The notes: generated by a model from the sequence alone, not told the origin. Shown: positions 1-5,231, counted from the stretch's first letter. The stretch: 5,355 nt of DNA from an uncultured Lachnospiraceae bacterium (GCA_947003375.1 CAMQOJ010000319.1:1-5355); one strand, 5' to 3'. A program made the numbers and translations.

Positions 1-1
1 G

Positions 2-337
2 GGGGAGCCGGGGGAGGTGGCGGCCTATATCAACCGGCGTGTGGAGGAAGACCGAAGAAGAGGAGAGAAGACAGGAATCATCGGCACCACAGAAGTACTT
101 GAACAATACCGTGCAGATGTGGTAAAATGTATTGGAAGCCGTGGGGCCCAGGAGGACATCGCCAGGAACCTGTTCTCCATTCTGCGCCAGTTGGACGATG
201 AAGGGGTGACCAGCATCTATTCCGAGAGCTTTCCGGAGGAAGGGCTGGGACAGGCCATCATGAACCGTCTGCTGAAAGCGGCTGGGCACAGGATCGTCAG
301 GCTCCCCGCCGGGGAGGGCGGCTCCTGCCGGGACTGA
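2..337 (+). CDS. ywlC: Threonylcarbamoyl-AMP synthase (Sua5/YwlC family), C-terminal part
   Basis: The frame is open from the first bases of the window, so this is the 3' part of a gene that starts upstream; the GTG at 17 is an internal valine, not a start. Only the C-terminal Sua5 domain is present (about 111 residues). It shows the family pattern: a KTGIIGTTE segment, a VVKCIGSRG stretch (about residues 41-49), a helix of the form IARNLFSILRQLDD, and the signature SFPEEGLGQAIMNRLLKAAGH near the end. The full enzyme makes threonylcarbamoyl-AMP from threonine, bicarbonate and ATP for tRNA t6A modification in the cytoplasm; the catalytic YrdC-like domain lies outside the window. Having a Sua5 domain separates it from the single-domain TsaC form. 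The last dozen or so residues after GHRIV are Gly/Pro-rich and look unconserved. rpiB follows 123 bp downstream in the same direction. The family call is firm; completeness upstream cannot be judged. Confidence 0.93.
   Translation, partial: GEPGEVAAYINRRVEEDRRRGEKTGIIGTTEVLEQYRADVVKCIGSRGAQEDIARNLFSILRQLDDEGVTSIYSESFPEEGLGQAIMNRLLKAAGHRIVRLPAGEGGSCRD
302..316. other. Perfect 6-bp inverted repeat at the 3' end of ywlC
   Basis: CTCCCC (302-307), loop GCC, GGGGAG (311-316). A second small GGC/GCC pairing follows at once. It lies within the last codons of ywlC and has no T-tract after it, so it may only reflect GC-rich coding sequence. A weak transcription pause or an mRNA 3'-end structure is possible but unsupported. 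Confidence 0.35.
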
Positions 338-353
338 AGGCAAGCGCCGAAGA

Positions 354-411
354 AAGCGCCTGGAAGCCGCCCGGTATGGGCTGTCCCGGATGCGAAGCCC
401 GGAAGCGCCTG
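354..411 (+). repeat. Short direct repeats in the ywlC-rpiB spacer
   Basis: AAGCGCCTG occurs at 354-362 and 403-411, and a shorter copy, AAGCGCC, at 342-348. Between them GAAGCC..CCCGG-like words recur, and GCCC/GGGC (369-372 / 378-381) can form a small hairpin. The spacer (338-460) shows no gene, no convincing promoter and no T-tract terminator. The repeats are short and GC-rich, so chance or replication slippage is a sufficient explanation. Confidence 0.35.
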
Positions 412-460
412 TACGGCAAGGGAATTCATAGAGACGAAGACATGAGGAGGGAAAGGAAGC

Positions 461-898
461 ATGATAGCGATTGGTAGCGACCATGGCGGCTATGCGCTGA
501 AGGAGCGCATCGTCCGGCATCTGAAAGAGGCGGGCATCCCCTTTGAGGATTTAGGATGCCACAGCACGGAGAGCTGCGACTACCCGGTCTACGGACATGC
601 CGTGGCCCAGGCCGTGGCAGAGGGGCGGTGCGAGAAGGGGATCGTAGTCTGCACCACGGGCATCGGCATCAGCATCTCGGCCAACAGGCATCCGGGCATC
701 CGCTGCGCCCTGTGCGCGGACACCCTGACGGCCAGACTCACCAGGCTCCACAACGATGCCAACATGCTGGCGCTGGGCGGCGGCGTAGTGGGGGAGAACC
801 TGGCCCTGGAGATTGTGAACGTATTCCTGAACACCCCGTTTTCCGGCGAAGCCCGCCACCAGAGAAGAATCGACCTTATAGAAAAAGAGGGCAAATAG
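461..898 (+). CDS. rpiB: Ribose-5-phosphate isomerase B family (RpiB/LacAB)
   Basis: A cytoplasmic sugar-phosphate isomerase of 145 residues, normal for RpiB, which interconverts ribulose-5-phosphate and ribose-5-phosphate in the non-oxidative pentose phosphate pathway. Seen in the sequence: N-terminal SDHGG (6-10, with the Asp-His pair), DYPVYG (40-45), the catalytic-cysteine segment VVCTTGIGISISANR (Cys64), RLHNDAN (95-101, with the general-acid His97) and RHQRRID (132-138) near the end. The start is set by AGGAGGG at 445-451, nine bases before ATG. Two departures from well-studied RpiB sequences are visible. The usual Cys-Gly-Thr-Gly is Cys-Thr-Thr-Gly, and the Arg that normally precedes VVG and binds the sugar phosphate is Gly108. 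Arg132 and Arg136, the other phosphate-binding positions, are kept. The product is therefore firmly RpiB/LacAB family, but the substrate could be a related sugar phosphate. upp downstream fits supply of ribose-5-phosphate for PRPP. Confidence 0.92.
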   Translation: MIAIGSDHGGYALKERIVRHLKEAGIPFEDLGCHSTESCDYPVYGHAVAQAVAEGRCEKGIVVCTTGIGISISANRHPGIRCALCADTLTARLTRLHNDANMLALGGGVVGENLALEIVNVFLNTPFSGEARHQRRIDLIEKEGK

Positions 899-948
899 AA
901 ACGAAATAAAAACAAACGGAAACACGAAAGCGGAGCTGGAAGCAGCAG

Positions 949-995
949 GCATCCGGCCGGCACCATGGGATCTGCGGACGCAGGCGGCCGTATGC
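949..995 (+). other. Nested hairpin in the rpiB-upp spacer
   Basis: Arms 949-959 and 985-995 pair at 10 of 11 positions (GCATcCGGCCG with CGGCCGtATGC, one C/T mismatch). Inside the loop, CTGC (972-975) and GCAG (980-983) form a second small hairpin. The structure ends 11 bases before the upp AGGAG. No T-tract follows, so it does not look like a Rho-independent terminator, and I see no PyrR-type binding loop. A role in mRNA stability, processing or translation of upp is possible. The rest of the spacer (899-948) is A-rich and empty. Confidence 0.45.
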
Positions 996-1019
996 GGAAC
1001 CGGAATAGGAGAAAACAAT

Positions 1020-1649
1020 ATGGCAAACGTAATCATTATGGACCACCCCCTGATTCAGCACAAGATTGGCCTCATCCGTAAAAAGGACACAGGCACCAAG
1101 GACTTCCGCCAGACCATCAGCGAGATTGCCATGCTGATCTGCTACGAGGCCACCAGGGAGCTGAAGCTGGCGGATGTGGAGGTGGAGACCCCGATCTGCA
1201 GGACCACGGTGAAGGAGCTCAGCGGCAAGAAGATGGCGATCGTCCCCATCCTGCGGGCGGGACTTGGCATGGTGGACGGCATGCTGAACCTGATTCCCGC
1301 GGCCAAGGTAGGGCATATCGGCCTCTACCGCGATCCCGAGACCCTGAAGCCTGTGGAATACTACTGCAAGCTCCCCGCGGACTGCGCGGAGAGGGAGGTG
1401 TTCGTGGTGGATCCCATGCTGGCCACCGGCGGCTCCTCCGTGGCGGCCATCCGGATGCTGAAGGAGAAGGGCTGCCGGAACATCCATTTCATGTGCATCA
1501 TCGCGGCACCGGAGGGGATACAGGCCATGAAGGAGGCCCATCCGGACGTGGATGTATACGTGGGCGCATTGGATGAAAAACTGAATGACCACGGCTACAT
1601 CGTCCCCGGCCTGGGGGACGCGGGCGACCGTATCTTCGGCACAAAATAA
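1020..1649 (+). CDS. upp: Uracil phosphoribosyltransferase
   Basis: A cytoplasmic pyrimidine-salvage enzyme converting uracil and PRPP to UMP and pyrophosphate. The 209 residues match the usual bacterial UPRTase length, and the whole sequence is collinear with the family. Landmarks: the N-terminal HPLIQHKIGLIR (9-20), the IVPILRAGLGMVDG segment (74-87), the LYRDPETLKPVEYYCKLP flexible region (102-119), the PRPP-binding loop VFVVDPMLATGGSS (127-140), and the C-terminal uracil-binding GYIVPGLGDAGDR (192-204). No key residue appears to be missing. The ATG at 1020 is set by AGGAG at 1007-1011 with an eight-base spacer. It lies 121 bp after rpiB in the same direction with no clear promoter between, so co-transcription is likely; a nested hairpin precedes its RBS. 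Confidence 0.97.
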   Translation: MANVIIMDHPLIQHKIGLIRKKDTGTKDFRQTISEIAMLICYEATRELKLADVEVETPICRTTVKELSGKKMAIVPILRAGLGMVDGMLNLIPAAKVGHIGLYRDPETLKPVEYYCKLPADCAEREVFVVDPMLATGGSSVAAIRMLKEKGCRNIHFMCIIAAPEGIQAMKEAHPDVDVYVGALDEKLNDHGYIVPGLGDAGDRIFGTK

Positions 1650-1674
1650 CAGAGCATGCCGTTGGAAAAGCAAT

Positions 1675-1683
1675 TGGTATAAA
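1675..1683 (+). promoter_or_regulatory. Possible extended -10 promoter for the wall hydrolase gene
   Basis: TGGTATAAA matches the extended -10 form TGnTATAAT with one mismatch. No good -35 stands 16-18 bp upstream, which extended -10 promoters can tolerate. The inferred transcript would start near 1690, giving a leader of about 17 bases that carries the RBS. It would let the hydrolase be expressed separately from upp. No terminator is seen after upp, so read-through is also possible. Confidence 0.38.
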
Positions 1684-1691
1684 CACTGTGG

Positions 1692-1700
1692 AAGGCGGTG
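1692..1700 (+). promoter_or_regulatory. RBS that decides a TTG start
   Basis: AAGGCGGTG differs at one base from the full anti-SD match AAGGAGGTG and ends six bases before TTG 1707. The in-frame GTG at 1698 lies inside this site, so it cannot use it. The ATG at 1702 is out of frame and stops after two codons. This favours TTG 1707. Confidence 0.6.
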
Positions 1701-1706
1701 TATGGT

Positions 1707-2876
1707 TTGAGGATTCATAAGAGGGCAGCGTTCGTCCTGGCAGCGGTCCTTCTGGCGGCGGCATTTGAACCTGCCCCCCAGGGGGCGGTGGCATCGGCTA
1801 CCAGCAAGACCAAAGAGGAGATCGACCGCACGGAGAAAGAGAAAGACACCCTCCAGGACGAACTGGACAGGACCCAGGAGAACCTTGGGACGCTGGAGGG
1901 CAAGCGGGACAGCCTGGAGAAGGAGCTGTCTTATTTGAATACCCAGATGAATGCGGTGGTGTCGAACCTGGAGGAGCTGGACGGCCGGATCCGTGAGAAG
2001 GAGCAGGAGATCGCGGACACCCTGGAGGCGCTGGAGGAGGCCAGGGCCACGGAGGAGCGGCAGAAGGCGAGCATGGCCGCCATGGTGCGTTCCATGTACG
2101 AGAGGCAGGAGGACAGCTACCTGACGGCGCTGCTCTCCGCGGGGAGCCTGTCCGGACTCCTGAACATGGCGGATCAGATAGAGAAGGTGGCGGCCTATGA
2201 CCAGAAGATGCTGGATACCTATATCGACAACCGCATGCTGATTGAGGAGCAGGAGGCCAGGCTCCAGACGGAGAAAACCGAGCTGGAGGGGCTGATTGCC
2301 CAGGCCCAGGCGGAGAAGGAGAAGGTCTCCGGCCTGATTGACCAGGCGTCCAGCTCCATCAACCAGTATTCCAATCAGATATCCGACGCGGAGCGCAAGG
2401 CCCTGGCCTATGAGGCGGAGATCAAGAAGAAGGAGGAGGACCTGGACTATCTGCGGCAGAAGCTGGCGGAGGAGATTGCCCTGTCCCAGGCGGCGGCAAA
2501 CGGCGTCTGGCGCAACATCTCGGAAGTGGCCTTCGCCGAGGGGGACAGGAAGCTCTTGGCCAACCTGATTTACTGCGAGGCCGGCGGGGAGCCCTATGAC
2601 GGACAGGTGGCGGTGGGCAGCGTGGTGATTAATCGGGTGCTCAGCTCCCAGTTTCCGGACACGGTGGTGGGCGTCGTCTACCAGGGCGGGCAGTTCTCAC
2701 CGGTGGCCAGCGGCCGCCTGGAGCTGGCCCTTGCCGCCGACCTTGCCACGGACAGCTGCTACAGGGCGGCGGACGCGGCCATCTCCGGCGTCACCAACGT
2801 GGGCAACTGCGTGTTCTTCCGCACCCCCATCGAGGGCTTAAGCGGCATCAACATCGGCGGGCATGTCTTTTACTGA
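1707..2876 (+). CDS. Secreted cell-wall hydrolase: PcsB-like coiled coil plus SleB/CwlJ-type domain
   Basis: A 389-residue exported protein, counted from TTG 1707; GTG 1698 would add three residues. The N-terminus (RIHKRAAFVLAAVLLAAAF) is a signal peptide: basic residues then a hydrophobic stretch to about 22, with a likely cleavage near AVASA (about 30). Residues about 35-265 are heptad-rich coiled coil loaded with E, K, Q and L, interrupted near 123-172 by the PcsB-type hinge (MAAMVRSMYERQED then LTALLSAGSLSGLLNMADQI, then YDQKML). Residues about 280-389 form a Hydrolase_2 (SleB/CwlJ) domain: LLANLIYCEAGGEPYDGQVAVG with the likely catalytic Glu291, INRVLSS, GVVYQGGQFSPV, and a closing F/Y-rich segment ending GGHVFY. 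The domain family cleaves peptidoglycan glycan strands (lytic transglycosylase in SleB). The coil suggests control by a partner such as FtsEX, as for PcsB, rather than a dormant-spore role; that is inference. It lies between upp and a convergent DUF402 gene, so context does not define its job. Confidence 0.85.
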   Translation: MRIHKRAAFVLAAVLLAAAFEPAPQGAVASATSKTKEEIDRTEKEKDTLQDELDRTQENLGTLEGKRDSLEKELSYLNTQMNAVVSNLEELDGRIREKEQEIADTLEALEEARATEERQKASMAAMVRSMYERQEDSYLTALLSAGSLSGLLNMADQIEKVAAYDQKMLDTYIDNRMLIEEQEARLQTEKTELEGLIAQAQAEKEKVSGLIDQASSSINQYSNQISDAERKALAYEAEIKKKEEDLDYLRQKLAEEIALSQAAANGVWRNISEVAFAEGDRKLLANLIYCEAGGEPYDGQVAVGSVVINRVLSSQFPDTVVGVVYQGGQFSPVASGRLELALAADLATDSCYRAADAAISGVTNVGNCVFFRTPIEGLSGINIGGHVFY

Positions 2877-2926
2877 GCCCGGCCGTCCCGGCAGCCGTGC
2901 AAGCCAAAGCGCAAACGGCGCGCTTA

Positions 2927-2955
2927 CAGAATGCCCATGCACTTCGGGCATTCTG
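2927..2955. terminator. Perfect 10-bp inverted repeat between convergent genes, possible bidirectional terminator
   Basis: CAGAATGCCC (2927-2936) and GGGCATTCTG (2946-2955) are exact reverse complements around a nine-base loop. The repeat lies 50 bp after the hydrolase stop and 23 bp beyond the stop of the minus-strand DUF402 gene, where transcripts from both sides would need to end. Neither strand has a T-tract after the stem, so it is not a canonical intrinsic terminator. It could act as a Rho-independent pause, a 3'-end stabiliser or a collision block. The rest of the spacer 2877-2978 holds nothing I recognise. Confidence 0.55.
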
Positions 2956-2978
2956 CTGTGTGAGATTGGCTCGTTAAG

Positions 2979-3458
2979 CTATAGCCCCAGGCTGTCCAGG
3001 CTGGCCTGGAGCCTGTCGAACTTATCCCGGTATATCAATGTGAGCAGACGATTCAGGTTCTGGAGGCAGCGGATCGCCTGCTCTTTTGTGATCCAGTCGT
3101 GCTCCATGGCCTCCGCCAGCTCGTCCAGGTCCACCACCTTCACCAGCCCCTGGGAATCGATGATCACATCCGCCAGGAGGTCCGTGTAGGTCATGCTCCC
3201 CTCCCCCGGGTCGAAGGAGAAGTCCACGATATCGCAGTACCAGCGCAGCACGGAGCCGTCGCTGCGGTATACCTTGCTCACCTTGATGCCCTCCTTCAGG
3301 AAAAAGCAGGAACAGCCGTGGGAGAAAGCGGTCTTGGGGTTCAGCGTCTTCCATTTGGTGATCAGGGTCTCCTCGTCCTGGGCGACAATGATGTCGTCAT
3401 CCAGGGGGATGAGGTCCTTCGGGATGATTCGTTTGCGGTAGATTCTGGATATGTTCAT
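2979..3458 (-). CDS. DUF402 domain protein, possible nucleotide (di)phosphatase
   Basis: A 159-residue cytoplasmic protein with no signal peptide or membrane segment. It carries the DUF402 pattern in the middle: an HGCSCFFLKEG strand region (47-57), VLRWYCDIVDF (70-80), the acidic DPGEGSMTYTDLLADVIID stretch (83-101), and VVDLDELAEA (108-117) leading into a helical C-terminus. The aromatic-Tyr-Cys-Asp and spaced Asp residues (D76, D93, D97, D101, D110, D112) are where characterised relatives coordinate divalent metal. Known relatives include the staphylococcal nucleoside tri-/diphosphate phosphatase and FomD, which hydrolyse phosphoanhydride bonds of nucleotides; the substrate here is unknown. 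ATG 3458 is preceded by AAGGAG (3465-3470 on this strand) with a six-base spacer and by its own strong promoter. It is a single-gene unit, divergent from the atp operon and convergent with the hydrolase gene, so neighbours give no functional clue. Confidence 0.85.
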   Translation of the reverse strand: MNISRIYRKRIIPKDLIPLDDDIIVAQDEETLITKWKTLNPKTAFSHGCSCFFLKEGIKVSKVYRSDGSVLRWYCDIVDFSFDPGEGSMTYTDLLADVIIDSQGLVKVVDLDELAEAMEHDWITKEQAIRCLQNLNRLLTLIYRDKFDRLQASLDSLGL

Positions 3459-3488
3459 AGGCGGCTCCTTTTTTCATATGTTTTTTCC

Positions 3489-3517
3489 ATGATACTGCGG
3501 CGGCGGGGGTTAGTCAA
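3489..3517 (-). promoter_or_regulatory. Sigma-A-type promoter for the DUF402 gene
   Basis: Read on the minus strand: -35 TTGACT (3517-3512), a 17-bp spacer, -10 TATCAT (3494-3489). Each hexamer has one mismatch to consensus. Transcription would start near 3482, leaving a short leader of about 24 bases containing the AAGGAG RBS. The spacer is unusually GC-rich (C5 then GCC repeats), unlike the AT-rich flanks. Position, spacing and the matching downstream gene support the call. Confidence 0.78.
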
Positions 3518-3567
3518 TGCGGAGCGAAAATTTCCTGATGAAAAAATGACAAATCCTGTAATTGGCC

Positions 3568-3596
3568 TAGACATTTCTGGTAAAAATGAGTATAAT
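3568..3596 (+). promoter_or_regulatory. Sigma-A-type promoter of the ATP synthase operon
   Basis: -35 TAGACA (3568-3573, one mismatch), a 17-bp spacer and a perfect -10 TATAAT (3591-3596). Transcription would begin near 3603, about 52 bases before atpZ. The upstream stretch 3527-3563 is A/T-rich with A-tracts and may act as an UP element; it is shared with the oppositely facing DUF402 promoter. Because the ATG at 3586 lies upstream of this start site, the promoter also rules out the longer atpZ reading. Confidence 0.85.
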
Positions 3597-3654
3597 CAGA
3601 AAGGGGCGCGATTGGCCCGCATGTTTATGGAATGGCAGAGTCGGTGGTATCTGT

Positions 3655-3942
3655 ATGAGACGGCGTAACGATGATGAAAGAATAGTGTACCAATCCCTGG
3701 CGATGATCACGCAGTTCGGCCTGAACATGCTGGTGCCCATCTGCATGATGTCCGCGCTGGGGGTGTGGCTGGACAGAAAGCTTGGAACCTCCTGGATTAC
3801 CATTCTTTTTTTTGCGATTGGGGCCGTGGCGGGCGGGCAGAACGTGTACCGTCTGGCCAGGCGCATGTGCGCCGGGGAGGAACCGGACAGAGAGCAGGGT
3901 GTTGCGGATGAAGATGGTGGAAGCGGCGAGGCGGATGAATAG
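3655..3942 (+). CDS. atpZ: AtpZ/AtpI-family small membrane protein of F-type ATP synthase
   Basis: A 95-residue membrane protein at the head of the atp operon. A basic N-terminus (MRRRNDDER) is followed by two membrane segments, about 15-39 and 47-64, joined by the family motif GVWLDRKLGTSW (36-47), and then AVAGGQNVYRLARR, typical of AtpZ. The C-terminal tail (73-95) is strongly acidic and probably free in the cytoplasm. In Bacillus, AtpZ with AtpI has been linked to Mg2+/Ca2+ handling and to ATP synthase assembly; the role here is by family. The ATG at 3655 was chosen because conserved sequence starts just after it and the upstream in-frame ATG at 3586 overlaps the promoter. Its RBS is weak (GGTGG, 3643-3647). 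The last 35 bases overlap the proposed atpI start, suggesting translational coupling. Confidence 0.85.
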   Translation: MRRRNDDERIVYQSLAMITQFGLNMLVPICMMSALGVWLDRKLGTSWITILFFAIGAVAGGQNVYRLARRMCAGEEPDREQGVADEDGGSGEADE

Positions 3943-4396
3943 GACGCTTTTGGAGATGCATATCGGCATGGCTTTCTGGGGGCTGGTCTGCCAGATCGCG
4001 GGGGCCCTGGTCATGGCCCTGTGCGGATACGGCGGGTTCCAGGGAAGGTATGCCCTGAGCCTGTGGTTCGGCGTGGCTTTTGCCTTTGCGGGCTCGATTC
4101 ATATGTGCCGGACGCTGGACAGGGCGCTGCTTAGCGGCGGCAATGCCGCGGGAATTGTGACAAGAGGGTATCTGTTCCGCTATTTCCTGCTGGCGGCGGT
4201 GCTGGTGATCGTCACCCTGACGGACGCCATGGACCCCCTGGTCTTTTTCCTGGGCTATATGGGCCTGAAAGTAACGGCATATCTTCAGCCGATTACTCAT
4301 AAATTGTGCAACAGGCTGTTCCGTGAGGAGGATCCCATCCCCCTTTCGGAGGAGGAGCTTGCGGCACAGGAGGGAGAAATCCCGGCCGGGCAGTAG
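3908..4396 (+). CDS. atpI: ATP synthase subunit I (AtpI)
   Basis: A polytopic membrane protein of 162 residues from ATG 3908. Four membrane segments are visible: about 21-40 (MAFWGLVCQIAGALVMAL), 49-66, 88-106 (YLFRYFLLAAVLVIVTLTD) and 110-127 (LVFFLGYMGLKVTAYLQP). A hydrophilic acidic tail (PLSEEELAAQEGE) follows. This four-helix layout directly before atpB is diagnostic of AtpI, which in several bacteria helps assemble the c-ring. The sequence itself is poorly conserved, so the call rests on topology and gene order. The start is uncertain: ATG 3908 has AGGG eight bases upstream. ATG 3914 and ATG 3935 are alternatives, the last overlapping the atpZ stop by eight bases with only a weak GAGG too close by. 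Any choice overlaps atpZ, so coupled translation is expected. Confidence 0.8.
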   Translation: MKMVEAARRMNRTLLEMHIGMAFWGLVCQIAGALVMALCGYGGFQGRYALSLWFGVAFAFAGSIHMCRTLDRALLSGGNAAGIVTRGYLFRYFLLAAVLVIVTLTDAMDPLVFFLGYMGLKVTAYLQPITHKLCNRLFREEDPIPLSEEELAAQEGEIPAGQ

Positions 4397-4401
4397 ACGG
4401 G

Positions 4402-4415
4402 CCGCCATCCGGCGG
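4402..4415 (+). other. Small GC hairpin in the atpI-atpB spacer
   Basis: CCGCC (4402-4406), four-base loop, GGCGG (4411-4415), just after the atpI stop; the self-complementary CCCGGCCGGG (4381-4390) sits before it. There is no T-tract. It may mark an mRNA processing or stability point between atpI and atpB, but GC-rich sequence makes such stems common. Confidence 0.35.
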
Positions 4416-4473
4416 AAGCGTCACGGCGCGGCGAAAGGAAGTGCAAAATATATAAGGAAAGTGAGGTGAGAGT

Positions 4474-5214
4474 ATGGGACATGGAATTCTGCTGTCTGGC
4501 GGTGCGGAAGTGGATTTTAATATTCACGGAGTGTTTCAGTATTCCTTTTTCGGGCATCCCGTTTGGATCACCACATCGCACATATGCATCCTGATCGTGA
4601 TGCTCCTGCTGGTGGCCTTTGCCATTGCCGCTAACCGGTGCATGGCGAAAGCGTCACAGGTGCCGGGCAGCTTTCAGAATGTGGTGGAAATGATCGTGGA
4701 GATGCTGGACGGTATGGTCAGCGGTACCATGGGACAGGCGGCGCCGAAGTTCTTCAACTATATCGGCACCATCTTTATCTTCATCCTGGTCAGCAACATA
4801 TCAGGCCTGCTGGGCCTGCGGCCGCCTACAGCCGATTACGGCGTGACGCTGCCGCTGGCGATTCTGACGTTTTCATTGATTCACATCAATAAATGGAAAT
4901 ATCAGAAGCCGATGACGATCTGGACGGACTTGTGTTCTCCGTTGCCGCCCTGGCTGCCGATTTGGATGCCGATCAATGTGATCAGCGCGGTGGCGGTGCC
5001 GATATCCCTGTCATTGCGTCTGTTCGCGAACGTCCTGTCGGGAACGGCGATGATGGCACTGCTGTACGGCCTGCTGGGATGGTTCGCCACGGCATGGCCC
5101 GCAGCGCTTCATGTGTATTTTGACCTGTTCTCAGGGGCAATCCAGACATATGTGTTCTGCATGCTGACCATGACATACATTTCGAACGAGATCGGTGATG
5201 GCACTAGAAGATAA
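4474..5214 (+). CDS. atpB: F-type ATP synthase subunit a
   Basis: A 246-residue integral membrane subunit that forms the ion half-channels next to the c-ring of F1Fo-ATP synthase. Length and order of segments are normal: an N-terminal stretch, membrane helices near 32-54, 93-115 and 122-138, and the two long C-terminal hairpin helices. The essential arginine is Arg182 in PISLSLRLFANVLSG (176-190), matching E. coli Arg210. The final helix has GAIQTYVFCMLTMTYI (221-236), with Gln224 matching E. coli Gln252. By alignment to that enzyme, Glu219 corresponds to Thr191 and His245 to Asp217, a combination that looks like anaerobic Firmicute subunits rather than proteobacterial ones. ATG 4474 has GAGGTGA at 4463-4469. 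It follows atpI by 77 bp and precedes atpE by 58 bp. A hairpin spans its stop codon. Confidence 0.97.
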   Translation: MGHGILLSGGAEVDFNIHGVFQYSFFGHPVWITTSHICILIVMLLLVAFAIAANRCMAKASQVPGSFQNVVEMIVEMLDGMVSGTMGQAAPKFFNYIGTIFIFILVSNISGLLGLRPPTADYGVTLPLAILTFSLIHINKWKYQKPMTIWTDLCSPLPPWLPIWMPINVISAVAVPISLSLRLFANVLSGTAMMALLYGLLGWFATAWPAALHVYFDLFSGAIQTYVFCMLTMTYISNEIGDGTRR

Positions 5215-5220
5215 TAGTGC
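5201..5220 (+). other. Hairpin across the atpB stop codon
   Basis: GCACTA (5201-5206) and TAGTGC (5215-5220) pair perfectly around an eight-base loop that contains the TAA stop. A run of seven T (5232-5238) follows only after an 11-base gap, too far for a standard terminator, and the operon clearly continues into atpE. An mRNA processing or partial-pause role is possible. Confidence 0.4.
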
Positions 5221-5231
5221 GGAAAGAGCAG

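Noticed and set aside
12..29. A GGTGGCGGCCTAT-type word shared with the hydrolase gene near 2187-2199
   Set aside because: Both copies are in real coding frames of unrelated proteins and encode common residues (V-A-A-Y); coincidence in GC-rich DNA.
551..1036. Minus-strand open frames opposite rpiB
   Set aside because: They show low-complexity shadow composition and no recognisable domain, and rpiB on the + strand is unambiguous.
876..1718. Long minus-strand open frame of 280 codons opposite upp
   Set aside because: It is His/Gln/Arg-rich, spans rpiB's end, a spacer and all of upp, has no RBS, and is explained as the antisense shadow of a clearly real, fully conserved upp gene.
3455..3490. 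Minus-strand 11-residue ORF (MEKTYEKRSRL) ending in an ATGA overlap with the DUF402 start
   Set aside because: Its ATG overlaps the -10 box TATCAT, upstream of the expected transcription start, and it has no RBS.
3586..3654. Longer atpZ N-terminus from ATG 3586
   Set aside because: The ATG precedes the perfect TATAAT at 3591, so a transcript from this promoter would not contain it. The added residues are not typical of AtpZ.
3099..3668. Plus-strand open frame of 189 codons across DUF402 and the divergent promoters
   Set aside because: It crosses two strong promoters and is mostly the antisense of the DUF402 gene; only its last 15 codons merit mention as a leader ORF.
3797..4408. Minus-strand 203-codon frame opposite atpI
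   Set aside because: Arg/Gln/His/Pro-rich shadow of a four-helix membrane protein; no RBS or family motif.
4447..4456. ATATATAAG before atpB as an internal promoter -10
   Set aside because: No -35-like hexamer stands at suitable distance; the AT stretch is more simply the region upstream of the atpB RBS.
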